From: Phylloscopus collybita
Lineage: Eukaryota > Chordata > Aves > Passeriformes > Phylloscopidae
NCBI GenBank assembly: GCA_027886175.1
Contig: JAJNNQ010000019.1
Location: 17,255,501 to 17,319,500, forward strand
Reading direction: 5' to 3'
Length of the DNA: 64,000 nt
Positions 1 to 11,375 of this stretch are shown here, piece after piece. The position numbers were made by a program, and so were the translations under genes. The notes under the pieces were generated by a model, which was not told the DNA's origin, ran no database searches, and saw only the letters and a list, made by a program, of their open reading frames with translations. The number at the start of each line of letters is the position of its first letter. Within the stretch, counting starts at the first letter, position 1.

Positions 1-3000
1 AACTGGAACCTGATCTTTATCCTCTGACACTGTAAAAGAGCTTTCAAAGGGGCTTTGTTTAAGAACCCCCAGAGTGTCTAGTTTAGAGTGGATTGTCTCT
101 AAAAAAGCTAATTTTTTATGAATTTCTTACACTAGTGCTATGTGTCTGTTGGTGTGGCTGAACTTCTGATATAAAAAATTAACATCTAAATTTAATCAAG
201 GCATTGCAGTCAGCCTAGCTGGTCTGGTGTGATTTCATGTGGTTTGTCAGTTCCTGTGGTGTTTCCAAACAATTATCTGGGAAGAGCTACTGTGTGGATG
301 CTTTCCTTTCAGAGCGGATGTTTTGCTCTCCTGCGTGACTTTGCTTAATCTAATGAATTAAGCTACTCCAGGTAGTCCATTAGTCTTTCTGAACAAACAT
401 GTGTCTACAGTGAGAATTAGGAAATTTGCTGTACTTTAAATTCTGTGCTCTACGTTATTTTACTGTGTGGGCAGATTGCAAAGGTCTTATGTTGCAGATC
501 GTAGCCAATGTGCTAATGCTAATGTGTGGAAGTAATTATGTATCATATTTTGGTCTTGAGTGGACCACGCAGATGGGAATAATTACTGTTGAGCTGTCAG
601 GATCTGATGGTAAAGTAGCATTTTATGTTGATGGTGGTTTTTCATCTTAATTTGTAGCCTGTCAGGAGTAGCAATAGACATAGCCTGTCCACCTGGCCCT
701 TGGAGAAGTAAAAAACCCTCACATGCCTCACTCTCTGTATCAAAGCTGCATCTGAGATGCAACAGAGAGGCAGCTTAACCTCAGTGCTGCTAAGGGTTGG
801 AAAGAGAAGGTTCTTGCTGTTCATTGAGCAGTGACTCTGCAACAAATAGGTGAGGAGGGGATGTCACCACCTTTTCAATCTGCCATTGGATAGGGGGACA
901 ACCCTAAAGGCTTGTTGGAGGAAGCTACAACCCAGAAGAGCTGCAGAGGAGAACACGTGTGTTCTGTGTAGGGTTAGCCAGCCACGAGGGTGTCTGGGGT
1001 GCAGAAATCAGCTTGTGGTTATGTGTTAAGACACAGTGGTGGTGGCCATATGACTGCCATGTGGCCACCCCCACAGGGCACTGTGGGGCAGGGAGACTGC
1101 AGCTGATCCCAGTGTTCCTTGGCCTCTTCTCCCAGAGGGGATGGAGCAGAGGCTTGCACCCCTTCAGAGTCCCCCCAGCTACCTCAGGGCATGAAAGGCC
1201 TCAAGGCATGTTTTTTTTCTCCACATGAAGGAGCTGGACACTCACTGATGACTTGCTGAGGTGGCACAGAAGCCCTCATGGTTTTGTTTTTTTGGATGGA
1301 TGACTTTTAGGCATGACCAGGTTACTGATACCAAATCTCCAAATAAACCCCACGTCTCACATCTTTCCAGGGCTGGCAACTGACTTGGCTGTTGTTCATT
1401 AGAAATAAACAACTTGCCCTTTGCCTTTAGGGATGGTAATGTATCTGCTGAGCCCGAGGGACTTACCCTTAAGGGTGTCTGATTCAGCTTCCTAGCTCTG
1501 GGAACTGACTGATCCCTGGGATCTGACTGATCCCTGCCTGCAGTTTTCCTGCTGCAAAGGCTGAGGGCTGACTCTGTATCTGTCCACACAAAGTCCATGT
1601 GGGGTGTGAGCTTCTGGAACAGGGTGGATGTGCCACACGGTGCTTGGTGTGGCTGGAGGGAACCTGCCTGCACCAGAACAAAGCTGGGAAACACACAGCT
1701 TTAGGAATGGGGTTCCTGTGTGCAGCATTGTGTAGGGAGCGAGTTCTTCTTTACAGCAGGGGCTTGCTAGGAGGAAGAAAATACCTTTTTCTAGAAGATA
1801 TCTCATTTCCCCACCAGTGTTTTCATTATTTGTTATCAACTGACATAAGGAAACCACAGGAACTGCTGACTGGTCAGCTGGTACTTTCTTGTCTATGTAA
1901 ATCAGAGGTGAAATGTAATGCAGCTGATAACAGTATGCTTCAAAAAGATGTGGAACGAGCCAAAGTACAAAGTGACGCGTTCATTTTAAGAGCAGAAGCT
2001 GATGCTAGCAATATGACCAGTTTAAATTTCTACCCCCTCCTCCCTGTTGATACATGCCAACATAATGGATGAGGCTATTCCATGCTGTGCCAAAGGGAGC
2101 CAGGCTCTGTCAGCAGGCACTGAAGGCAAACAGAGCTCGGTATTGCGTCTGAGCCATTGTACACACAGGGTGGAAATCTTATTTCTGGAAGTTGATTACT
2201 TGTAGCAAAGCCGGCTGCGATAAGAGTAATAGCCACAGTGATGCTGTCTGCCTCCTAATGTTTGTCCAGCTGCAGAATAAACAGGTCACCTAGATACAGG
2301 CACTGCCTGCTGCTGCAGGGGTGGGTGGTTTTTCCTCTTTACCTGTCCCTGTGTGGGAAGGAGGGGATTGGAATCGTTCCTGGTGAGGCTCTCCAGTGCC
2401 TTTCAGTGGTTATCCCCTTGCTTCCCAAACGGTGTGGAGCTGAGCCTTCCCCAGCAGGAGTTAATTTGGAGGCCAGGCTTTCTCTCTGTCTGTTGACCCT
2501 TTCTAACTAATCTGCCAGAGCATTTAGTTTAACTGTTCTTGTACCTTCAGGAGCTGCAACTCCAAATGCTGGAGTCCTGCCAAAGAGAAATAATAAATCC
2601 TGCTTGGCAGTTGTCCTCTTATCTTCTTCTCATTCTTTAGTGTGCTTTAAAACCCAGCGTTCTCTCCTCCAGGACTGCTGTATCATCCCTCCCTCTGTCC
2701 CTGGCTGCACAAACAGCAGGGGCTGTTGGCTGGCAAACTGCAGTCCTGGGGCTGCTGTCTCACCTCACCTTCACTGCTTTTCACCTCCAAGGAGGGAGTA
2801 ATCTGATAAAAACCTGATGCAAAGAAAATTATTCCCAATTCAGGTCCAGTATCTAAAAACATGCTTCAGACAGACTGGTCTCAGGAGGCCAAGGCTGGCT
2901 CCAGTGTGGGCTGATTTTAACGAGGCTGCTGTTCCAGTCCTTGTCAGCTGAGCACCAGGCTGGGTGAGGAGCAAAGGGTGCACAGCCTTTTCCCAGCACT

Positions 3001-6000
3001 GCACAGGCTGTGGGACTTGATCCTGTGAGGCTGAACAAGGAGAATCTCACTGGGGCACCTTCCCTTTGCTTTAAACTGGGCTTTGTCCCTCCTCCTGTCA
3101 GTCACCCAGAACACTCTTGCAAAACCCTTTAAGATGAAGTTTGTGCCGTGTAAATCCCTCCAAGCCAGGTCTTGTTTAACTCCAGCACTGATGCTGACTT
3201 TCAGTGTAAGCACTGGCACAGGCTGAGGGCTGTGCTGTTCCTATAGCCCTGCAGCTGACTAGGTTAAAGACATCTTGCTTTAACAGTAAATTAAGATTTT
3301 ATTGATTTAACAAAATGTTAGAGCAAGTTCTCAAAATCTGTAGTTTTGGGAGATGTCTCTCATCTGTTGTAGTCTAGGCTGAAGGGCCTGAAGCCCTGAA
3401 TTATTGTACATTTGAGCTGAGGGAAAGTTTATTTCTCATATGACACGTCTCCTGTACACTTTCTGAGCTGTGTGCTGGGGTTTATGTGCCTGTTGACATC
3501 CTGCTGATACCCGAGTCCTCTACAGAAGGTGTGCTGGCTCCTGTAAGGAATGCTCATGCCTTTTAGAGCAGCTGAATCCTTCCCAGGCACATTGATACAC
3601 CACATATGCTGATCAGTATCACTGCCATGATCTCAAGGATCTCTTATTCCCATCCCTGTGTGTTCAGGTGAGGAAACAATATCTTTTCCAGCCCTGAGCT
3701 CAGCTGCAAGCAAATCTTCTGCGTGGTTCCTGCTGAGCCCTGACCCGTGCCTGGCGCCCGGGCTGGTGTGTGAGAGGGGAGCAGCTTTGCCCAGTGCAGC
3801 GTTGGCTCTGGAAAGTGCTGGCTTGGCTCGCCTGCACAGTGATTTCCCTGAAATGTGTGGCCTGTTCAGCTTCCTGAAAGCTGCAACAGCTCTCTGGGGT
3901 GAGCATCAGAGCTGCTCAGACTTACGGGAAGAGAAAGGCAGGAATTTTCCAAGCCTGCTGAGCCGGGCGTGTGGCCATGGAGGAGAAAGGCAGGTCTGGT
4001 ACCTGTGTGAGGAGCTGTAGATCAGCTGTTCCTGCTCAAGCCCAGGCTGAAATCTGGGCTGGGTCAGCAGTGCCTGTCTTGTGGCAGAGGGGATTTGCAG
4101 GTGGAATTGCCTGTACTCTGTGGTATTTTCATTCCATGACACTTGGTTTCTGCTCAGGTACCTCTGGCAGTAGCCATTTGTGTTTGGAGCTGGGAGTTGT
4201 GGAACTTGTTCTGAGCATTTTGCAGCTTGGGAAGGTTTTTGCTTGAAAGTGAGCTATTGAATTTCCATATGGCTGTGGTGTCTGTTTCAGGAGTGTACTG
4301 AGGTATTTCCTGAAATCTGAGTGTGGTGTCGGTAGAGACTGTGCACACAGTGAAAGCCTCTGGGCAGGAAGGAGCTGGGGGGCTGGGAAATACAGGCCTG
4401 AAGCTGTTAGGCATGAGCAAATACCCCCAGAGAGGAGAAAGAACAATTAAATGCCTTCCTTGCCAAGGGAGTTAGATCTCATCTGTGCCCAGGCTGGGCC
4501 CTGGGGGCCTCGTGCAGAGAGCAGCCTTGGTGGCAGCTCATATGAAAGTTTAGTCCCTGTTCCCCATTCCTGCAGTCTCTTCTTCTGCATTTGCTGCCTG
4601 TCAGGGGTTTATTTCAGGAGAAGTGGATTTCTGGGAGGTCACGGCAGGCTGGTCCTTCCTCCTGCAGCTCTGGGTCTGCAGAGCAGAGTGTGCACCTCCA
4701 AGAGGGGCTCAGGGTCATCTGATTTCCTGGTGCTGTCACTTCTGCATCCCTTGGATGCACTTGTGCTGACTTTCCCTTCTCTGGCCTCCATCCTGAACAG
4801 AAAAAACTTTCCAAAGACCTGGGTGAGAATGGTTTGTAGGTAAAAGGAGATGCACAGGCTGGCCTGACTTAGCAATCTGCTGCAGAGAGCACAAAACCAT
4901 TCCAAGTGCTGGGGAGCAAGACTTCTTGCTCACTGGGGAAGAGAAAACAAAGCTCTTAGTGCAGAAGTGGCTTGTGATAAAACCCACTTGACTGACAAGT
5001 GGGAAGAGGCTTATGAGTCCCTTCTCTGCTGTGCACTCCCTCCCAGATGAGACTCTGGTATGAGGTAATGCTCCTGACCAGCTGTTACCATGGCAAACAG
5101 CCATTCTGATAGCACAGGAAGGATTTTGGGGGGCTGCAGAAGCAGTGATTGGTACATTTCTTACTGCTGCTTCCTCTCCTGTGCCCCAGGCCTTGCCTCA
5201 GAGCCAGGAGTGCAGCTGAGGGCTCTGTGCTGGCACACAGCTGGACTGAAGGAGAGGGAACCTCAGGGCACTGGGATTTCAGCCCTCTCACCTTAAGAGG
5301 GTGGTGGGTGCTGGGCTGGGCTCTCCACCTCCTGCTCCCCAGGCACTGAACCTGCCCCGTGCCTGATGTCATTCCTGTCATACCTGAGATACCCAGGCAA
5401 GGCCTGGCTCCTGTGATGTGCAGCAGGAACTCCTGGGAGAGTTTGTGGAGCTCAGGGGCTCTCAGGCACTGTCCCCACCCCCATCTAGGTACCTTGGCAG
5501 CGATGTGTGTGTCTGGATCCTGGGAGAGGATGGGCTGATTCTGGCATCAAAGCCAGTGCCATGGTACTGCAATCCTTGTAGACCCAGGAAAGCACTGCAA
5601 CAGGGGGCATTGCAGTCTAAGGGCACGATTTTAGTTTATGCCAAACTGGGTGAAAAGTACAGCTCATTCCTTTCCCTCCTGGAGCTAATGATTAACGTAT
5701 CAATTAGGTATGAGAAGAAACAAAATGTATATGCTTAAGATAAAGTAGACTGTACATGAAATAAGAAGGTATTGTAGTGTTTGTTTTAAAAACAAAGTGG
5801 GAGTTATTTGCACTGGTTTGTGCAGGCCACTGCTGTGAGATTACAGAGAGAGATACCATTTTCAGGGTAAGTGTGATTCATTGTGCTCTAAGCTCTTTAA
5901 GGCTGATTAGGAGCTGGGAGGGTCTCTCAGTTTATACCTTCTCCCATCCTGTTTTAGAAAAAGCAATGAAACCATCAAAGCTGGAGCCTAGAACTGAGTA

Positions 6001-8772
6001 CTGTCGAGTGCCTCCTAGAGAAATCACTCTTGTTTCTCTTCTTTTTGGGACCACCAGGCTTCTGTTCATAGTGATGAGCACCTTTTGTGCCATAGGAGGT
6101 GGTTGGGAGTGCCCAGCCTTGGCCAACAGAGAGGCACAGAGCAGCTGATGAGGTCCCTGAAAAGGCTCACCATAGAAAACTGGGTGTCTTTAGCTTGGAG
6201 GCACTCAAGCACTGAGGAATCTCACAAAAGCCACAATTCCCTTCATTGGGAGATTTTGGGGTGGGGTTTTGTTGGCAAAGGTATCCCAGTAGAAAACCTG
6301 ATGTCTGTCAATGGAATCCTGCTGGTTGCAGTCAGTTGGGAAGCTGTGGGGGGACTTGCCATCAGTAATGGGCTGTGCAAGACTTCCCAACTAAATGCTT
6401 TCAGGAGGTTTGGGTAGGGTGTTTGGAGAGTTGACACTGCCTTTGTACAGCACTACTGCCTGAGCTGGAGGAGTGGTTGGAGCTGCTATCACGTGCTCTT
6501 GATGTGCTCAGGTACTTGTGTCACTCTGTTAAGCCAAAGGTCAGGTGTCCAAAATGAGCAGGTTGATGTGGGCTGTCTCCAGGTTGGTGAGAGGCTGGGC
6601 TGGGAGCACTTCATCCAGCCTGTCTTTGAGCTGGGTTTCAGCTTGTGTGCTTTGGTAGCTGTAGCTGAACAGCTGACCACCCTTCAGCTGTGCTGCTCCT
6701 CTCCTGTCCCCTGCAAGCCCCACAGCCAGATCAGAAAAGCTGTTCAGCATTAATGCTGTAGGTCTGTGGTTAAAATCTCTCTGGCAATTTGTGTGGTGAC
6801 ACCAACAAAGCTGCAACTCCTGAAGCATTGATGTGGCTTCAAAGAAAGCTTCACAAACTATGAGCAGGGGTGGCAGTTCCTCTTCAGAGCACTGCCCAGG
6901 TGCTCTCTGAGTGTGAAAGTTTCGAGTGTTGATGGTGTGCACACTCAGACTGCAGCAGCGATTGCTGGCACAGGCAGAGCTGCCCTTGAGACTTGCTCTC
7001 CTTGGAGAGGAGCTCTGCAGTGGAAGGCAGCAACTTCTCAAATGTGTATTTCAGGTGTTGTCTTTGGGGCATTCCTTGAACTTGGAAGGTGAGTGGCTGC
7101 CTGCCATGGGGGAAAATCCCAGCTTTTTTTCAGGGGGTTTCTGCAGAAAGGTGCTTTTGCCCCAGTGTGCTGCTGGTTTGAACAGCTTCCAGCTTTTAGC
7201 AGAAGTCAGGCAGCAAACAGGAGCACTGTTTCACTCTGTATCAGAAAGGCTCACTCCAAACTCATAGTGAGTCCTGGAAAGGCTGTGACATGGCTGCTGT
7301 CCCTTGCCCTGTTCCCAGTCCCTGCCCCAGCTGTGCCTGTCCTTCATCCTGCTCTGGGCAGCCCCTTCCAGCACAAGCCATGGCAGCAGTGCCAGAGGGC
7401 TGGCAGGGACAGGGACAGGGGTGGTGCCCATGGACACTGTGACCCTCTTGTGCAGAGGGGCAGCGTCCAACACAAGCCAGCTGAGCTGAGTGGTGAGAGC
7501 ACCCAGCTCCCTCTGCACAGGCCCAAGCTTAGCAAAACCATTTTGTTTAATATTTCAGCAAGTGTTTCATAACAGCACTTTGTACATGCCTCGGACAGGC
7601 GTTGTCAGCACGTCCCTGACACTCGGCTGTAGCTTAAAGCTCCTGATGGGTTAATCATAAATACTTCAGGCAAACCCTTTTTGCAGCCCTGGGCAGCAGA
7701 TTGTGACTGGCAAAGGGCAGCCTCCTTCTGCAGTGTGGATCTGGATGTCTCAGGACATTGGGGCCCTCAGTTTTGGGTGTGGCAATGCTCTGGCAGCAGC
7801 AATCCAGCTCCCCATGGCTCAGAGGTGGGGCAGCTTGAAGGGCAACCTGACAGCTGGTGGGAAGTCAGAGCTGTGTCAGGGCTCCAGCACAGGGATGGCA
7901 CCATCTTACACAGGACTCTGGGAGCATTTGGTGTGTGTTTTGCCTCCACTGACTGTAACAGGACCTCCTTAGAGCAAACAAGCACACCCAAAGGGCTGCT
8001 TGCTTAGAGCTCCTGAATCCCCCAGGAAGACAAAGCCCAGATCAAGTCCCTGGCTCACCTGTCCATGGAGAGCAGCAGTGGGCAGAGCTGCTGCCAGGCT
8101 GCTGTGTAACACAAGGGCTCACAAGCCTCCAGTGCTCTCTTTGCAACTCTTCCAGGCATGGCTTTGAGTGCAGGTTTGGGGCTGAGGGCAGGGAGGAGGG
8201 AGGGGCCTGACCAAAGTCCTGTCTGCCGTGGGACATCCTCCCCTTGGGATAGGATGGGATGGGTCTGTGGTGCACTCTTGCAGTGTGCAGTAAATCCCGG
8301 CAGACTGCCAGGAGCCTCTGGGCAGAGATGGTTTCTGTCCATGGGATGGTACCTGGAGTGCTTGGGCACCTTCCCCCTGGTGTCACTGCACTGCCACCTC
8401 CCAGCCTGTGCCTCGGGTGCTGAGCTGCCAGAGCTGGGCGTCCCCTCCCATGCAGGAGGGACACAGAGCTGGAGCAAGGACTGGTCCCTGTCCAAGAGTG
8501 GTCCCTCTGTTGTCATCCTAGGGAAGGAGGCAGTTCTGTGTGTGGTAGGGCTGGAGCAGCGTTGGGAGAGCAGCTCCTCATTCCAGGGGGCTGAGCAGTG
8601 CCAGTCTAAGCGGACAGGCTGCAGATGTGCTCGCAGCTGGAGAAGCTGGCACCTCCTGGAAAGCTGTCCCGAGGGCCGGGCCGCACCAGGTCCTTGTCCC
8701 CCTTCCAGTGTGTGTTGTGATTGTGCCTGGCGGTGTCGCTGCCGTGCCTCACCAGCCGCTCTGTGCCCGCAG
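1..8772 (+). other. CYSTM1: last intron of CYSTM1 (partial)
   Basis: About 8.8 kb without a recognisable exon. The 3' boundary is an acceptor ending CCCGCAG at 8772. I looked for the upstream Pro/Tyr/Gly-rich CYSTM1 exon in the open frames of both strands and did not see it, so that exon probably lies upstream of the window. No recognisable CR1 fragment or long simple repeat was seen here. An HNF1-like palindrome at 5684-5696 is the only motif I would point to. Confidence 0.75.
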
Positions 8773-8879
8773 TGTACGTCGTGGAGGAGCGGCGGAGGGA
8801 CGACACGGGCGAGAGCGCCTGCCTGACGGCGTGCTGGACCGCGCTCTGCTGCTGCTGCCTCTGGGACATGCTGACCTGA
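8773..8879 (+). CDS. CYSTM1: CYSTM1 terminal coding exon (C-terminal cysteine-rich transmembrane module)
   Basis: This is the final coding exon of cysteine-rich transmembrane module containing 1, a small protein with a Pro/Tyr-rich N-terminus and a C-terminal Cys-rich membrane module. The exon opens in phase 1: a valine codon is split, G in the previous exon and TG here. It encodes YVVEERRRDDTGESACLTAC and then a tryptophan, a run of four cysteines and the ending LWDMLT before TGA at 8877-8879. That ending matches the vertebrate CYSTM1 C-terminus almost residue for residue, with the acidic/arginine stretch before the module more variable. The protein is known in other species as a tail-anchored membrane protein of about 97 residues; its molecular role is poorly defined. 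Only about 35 residues are in the window. The long minus-strand open frame over this exon is a shadow. Confidence 0.95.
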
Positions 8880-9240
8880 CGCCGCTGCCGCCCCGCCGCT
8901 CACCGAGCGCTATGCAGGCTCCCCACTCCTGTCCCGACTTCTTTCTGTTACTGTAATCAACGCTCTGCTTTGCACAGCCAAGAGTTCCCGTCTGTCCGTC
9001 CTAGCGCCTTGTCAGGGTGGGGGGGGTGCACTCCTTTATTTTAGTAAAGGAAGAGAAAAAAAAAAAAAGAAATCCCTTTTTAACATTTCTAAGACTTTTG
9101 TTGTAACTTTGAAGAATGTGCTGATGGTGTATTTCGGCCAAAGGCATTCTGATGATATGTATATTTACCAGTTGAGATTTTCCTAGCCCTAGAGACAAAG
9201 ACGTACGCAATAATTAAAGCCAACAGTTGATTTTCTTCAC
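8880..9240 (+). other. CYSTM1: CYSTM1 3' UTR and polyadenylation signal
   Basis: The sequence after TGA becomes AT-richer and less CpG-rich than the exon. An ATTAAA hexamer lies at 9213-9218 and is followed by a T-rich stretch near 9229-9237, which suggests cleavage near 9235-9240. A 7-bp stem (TCCTTTA/TAAAGGA) with a 6-nt loop lies at 9032-9051, before an A-rich tract at 9056-9068. The end is inferred from the hexamer and not from transcript data. Confidence 0.7.
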
Positions 9241-10234
9241 TAGGTCCTGGCTGTTTCAGTAAATCTGTCTGCAGGGTGGGCATCCCCTCTGGTGCTGTCT
9301 GTCCTTGGCCTCCTGTGGGCACTGCCTCTGTCAGTGGGAGTCCTTGGTGTGACACCTCCCAGCCCCTCATCCCCCACAGGGCAGCACAGTCAGGTTTTTA
9401 TCCTTATTATTTTCCCTTCTGGATCCAGGGCCCTCTCCAGCAGCTCGTGGGCCAGCAGAGCTGGGAGAAGCAGAGGCTGAGCTGCTGTGTGTGTGCAGCA
9501 GCAGCTCCTGGGGCAGGGCTGGTCCCAAGCTGTGATCCATCATCCCGTGCTGCAGAGCAGAGGCTTCCAGGAGGTAAATTAATGGGTAAGAAGAGAAAAG
9601 CCATGGATTAATCTAGTGCTGAGGATTTAGAGCTGAAGCTGTTGCATGGCACGCCCAGCCAGAAAAGGGATAAAAAGCTTTTGTCTGCAGAACAGTGAGG
9701 AAAACCTGCTGCTGGTTCCATGGGGGTGCGTCCCACCCCTCTGCTCCCCCAGCCTTGGGAGCAAAGCCCACCCTGGTGTCCTGACAGCCACCATCTCTGC
9801 ATGGCACTGCCTGGGGATCACCCAGGGCTCTTGCCCTGTTTGCAAAGGGCACTGCACTTGCTGTCCCTTGGTTCTGCAGCCTGGGGCTCTGTACAGCTCC
9901 GTTTAGGGCTCAGCAGTGCAGTTTGGGGTTCTGGTCTGGGGCAAGCTCATGTGTTTGGGGTTGATGAGAGTCCCTTGCAATTCCCTGTCCCCAGGGGCCT
10001 TCGTCTGGGGGCTGCCCCTCTGCAGCCCTGAGCTCAGGTCTGTGGCCTGGTTCCCAGAGGTCCCTGCCCTGGCAATGAGCACTGTCACCTTCCCTGGCAC
10101 TGTCACCTCCCTGGCAGCTTGGCAGCTGGCAGCAATCAGGAGTGGAGTCCCTGGGTCACCCTCCGCGGTGGGGGGAAGGAGGTGGGGTGGGAGCCTGGGG
10201 GCAGCGAAGAGCCGGCCCAGAGTGTGAGAGCAGC

Positions 10235-10400
10235 CGTGTGCCTGTGCGGTGACAGCACCGGGGGGCGGCAGCGGGACCGGGAAACTCCCGGAGCCCGGGA
10301 GCCTCTGGAAGGCGCTGGGGAGAGCGGCGGGGCCGGGCAGGTGCGGCCAGCGGCCACACGGGGGCGATGTCCGGCTGCGCACCGCCGGCCCTGCCGGGGC
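10235..10400. other. short CpG-rich islet between convergent gene tails
   Basis: A G+C-rich stretch dense in CpG, unlike the CpG-poor flanks. It contains the perfect hairpin CTCCCGG-AGC-CCGGGAG at 10285-10301 and runs directly into the minisatellite. No start of a known gene is expected here, so a promoter role is only one possibility. The density may instead come from an ancient repeat-rich segment. Confidence 0.5.
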
Positions 10401-10930
10401 GGGACAGAGGGAATGGAGCGGGACAGGGAATGGGACAGGGGGAATGGGACAGAGGGAATGGGATGGGATAGAGGGAATGGGACAGGGGGAATGGGATGGG
10501 ACAGAGGGAATGGGACAGGGGGAATGGGACAGAGGGAATGGGGTGGAGAGAGGGAATGGAACGGAACAGGGAATGGGACAGAGGGAATGGGGTGGACAGA
10601 GGGAATGGAACGGAACAGGGAATGGGACAGAGGGAATGGGATGCGACAGAGGGAATGGAACGAAACAGGGAATGGGACAGGGGGAATGGGACAGAGGGAA
10701 TGGGATGGGGCAGAGGGAATGGAACAGAGGGAATGGGATGGGACAGAGGGAATGGGATGGGATAGAGGGAATGGGACAGAGGGAATGGGACTGAGGTAAT
10801 GGGACAGTGGGAATGGAACAGGACAGAGGGAATAGAACGGGACAGAGGGAATGGAATGGGACAGCAGGAATGAACCAGGACAGCAAGAATGACCCAGGGC
10901 AGCAAAAATGACCCGGAGCAGTGGGAATGA
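10400..10930. repeat. GGGACAGAGGGAAT minisatellite
   Basis: Tandem array of 14-nt units (GGGACAGAGGGAAT) with longer 19-20-nt variants carrying an extra GGGATG or GGAACG step. I count about 28 copies of the GGAATGG core between 10400 and 10860, after which it decays to the looser GGGACAGCAGGAATGA form by 10930. The plus strand is strongly purine-biased. There is no stop codon in any forward frame, hence spurious Gly/Asn/Glu/Met-rich open frames and Ser/Pro/Leu-rich ones on the other strand. Confidence 0.95.
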
Positions 10931-11214
10931 CTTCCTGACACAGGCTGTCCGGGCCTGAGCTGGTTCCCATGCCCATGTCTGTGCTTGTGTCCATGTCCAT
11001 GGTTGTGTCTGTGCCTATGCCAGCCCTCCTCATCTCCCTGTTCCCCCACCACCCCTCCCCAGCAGGCCGTTCCCCAGTGCCCACAGCAGGCAGAGGCAGT
11101 GGGTATCCTCAGGGTGAGGGTACAGCAGGGATGCCCTGCAGGCCCATCACCCCAACTCCTCCCCACCCCATTTCTCCATCACACCCAGGGAGAGCAGCCA
11201 CGGGGACACATTCT

Positions 11215-11291
11215 GTGTGCCACAGCAGTTTTATTAAGGTGGGGTGGGAGGGTCAGGCAATGGGGTCAGCCCAGAGCAGCCAGGGGTGCCC
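11215..11291 (-). terminator. PFDN1: PFDN1 3' UTR and AATAAA signal
   Basis: The 3' UTR is short. An AATAAA hexamer on the minus strand (TTTATT at 11230-11235 on the plus strand) lies about 57 nt past the stop codon. Cleavage is inferred near 11215. A compact UTR like this is usual for a housekeeping gene. Confidence 0.8.
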
Positions 11292-11375
11292 CTACTGTGC
11301 CCTGCGGGCCATCAGCATCTCCCGGATGTTGTCTTCTGCTTCCTTCACGCTCCGCTCCAGGTACGACTTCTTCTG
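11292..11375 (-). CDS. PFDN1: PFDN1 coding exon 4 (terminal)
   Basis: Encodes residues 96-122, QKKSYLERSVKEAEDNIR and then EMLMARRAQ, with stop TAG at 11292-11294. The acceptor reads TTGCAGCAG on the transcript strand, a NAGNAG tandem. The upstream AG keeps Gln96, as in other vertebrates; the downstream AG would drop it. Confidence 0.97.
   Translation of the reverse strand, partial: QKKSYLERSVKEAEDNIREMLMARRAQ

Larger units (their letters stand above)
9241..11214. other. tail-to-tail intergenic gap between CYSTM1 and PFDN1
   Basis: Two convergent genes end here: CYSTM1 from the left near 9240 and PFDN1 from the right near 11215. From 9241 to about 10230 I see nothing gene-like. A short CpG-rich islet at about 10235-10400 is followed by a minisatellite (10400-10930) and 280 bp of unremarkable sequence. 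The long open frames on both strands here come from the repeat, which has no stop codon in any frame. Confidence 0.7.

Noticed and set aside
8055..8903. 282-codon minus-strand frame opposite the CYSTM1 exon
   Set aside because: Shadow of the conserved plus-strand exon in G+C-rich DNA; no recognisable protein.
9903..11166. Ser/Pro/Leu-rich minus-strand frames of 336-393 codons and Gly/Asn/Glu-rich plus-strand frames
   Set aside because: They translate the stop-free minisatellite at 10400-10930.
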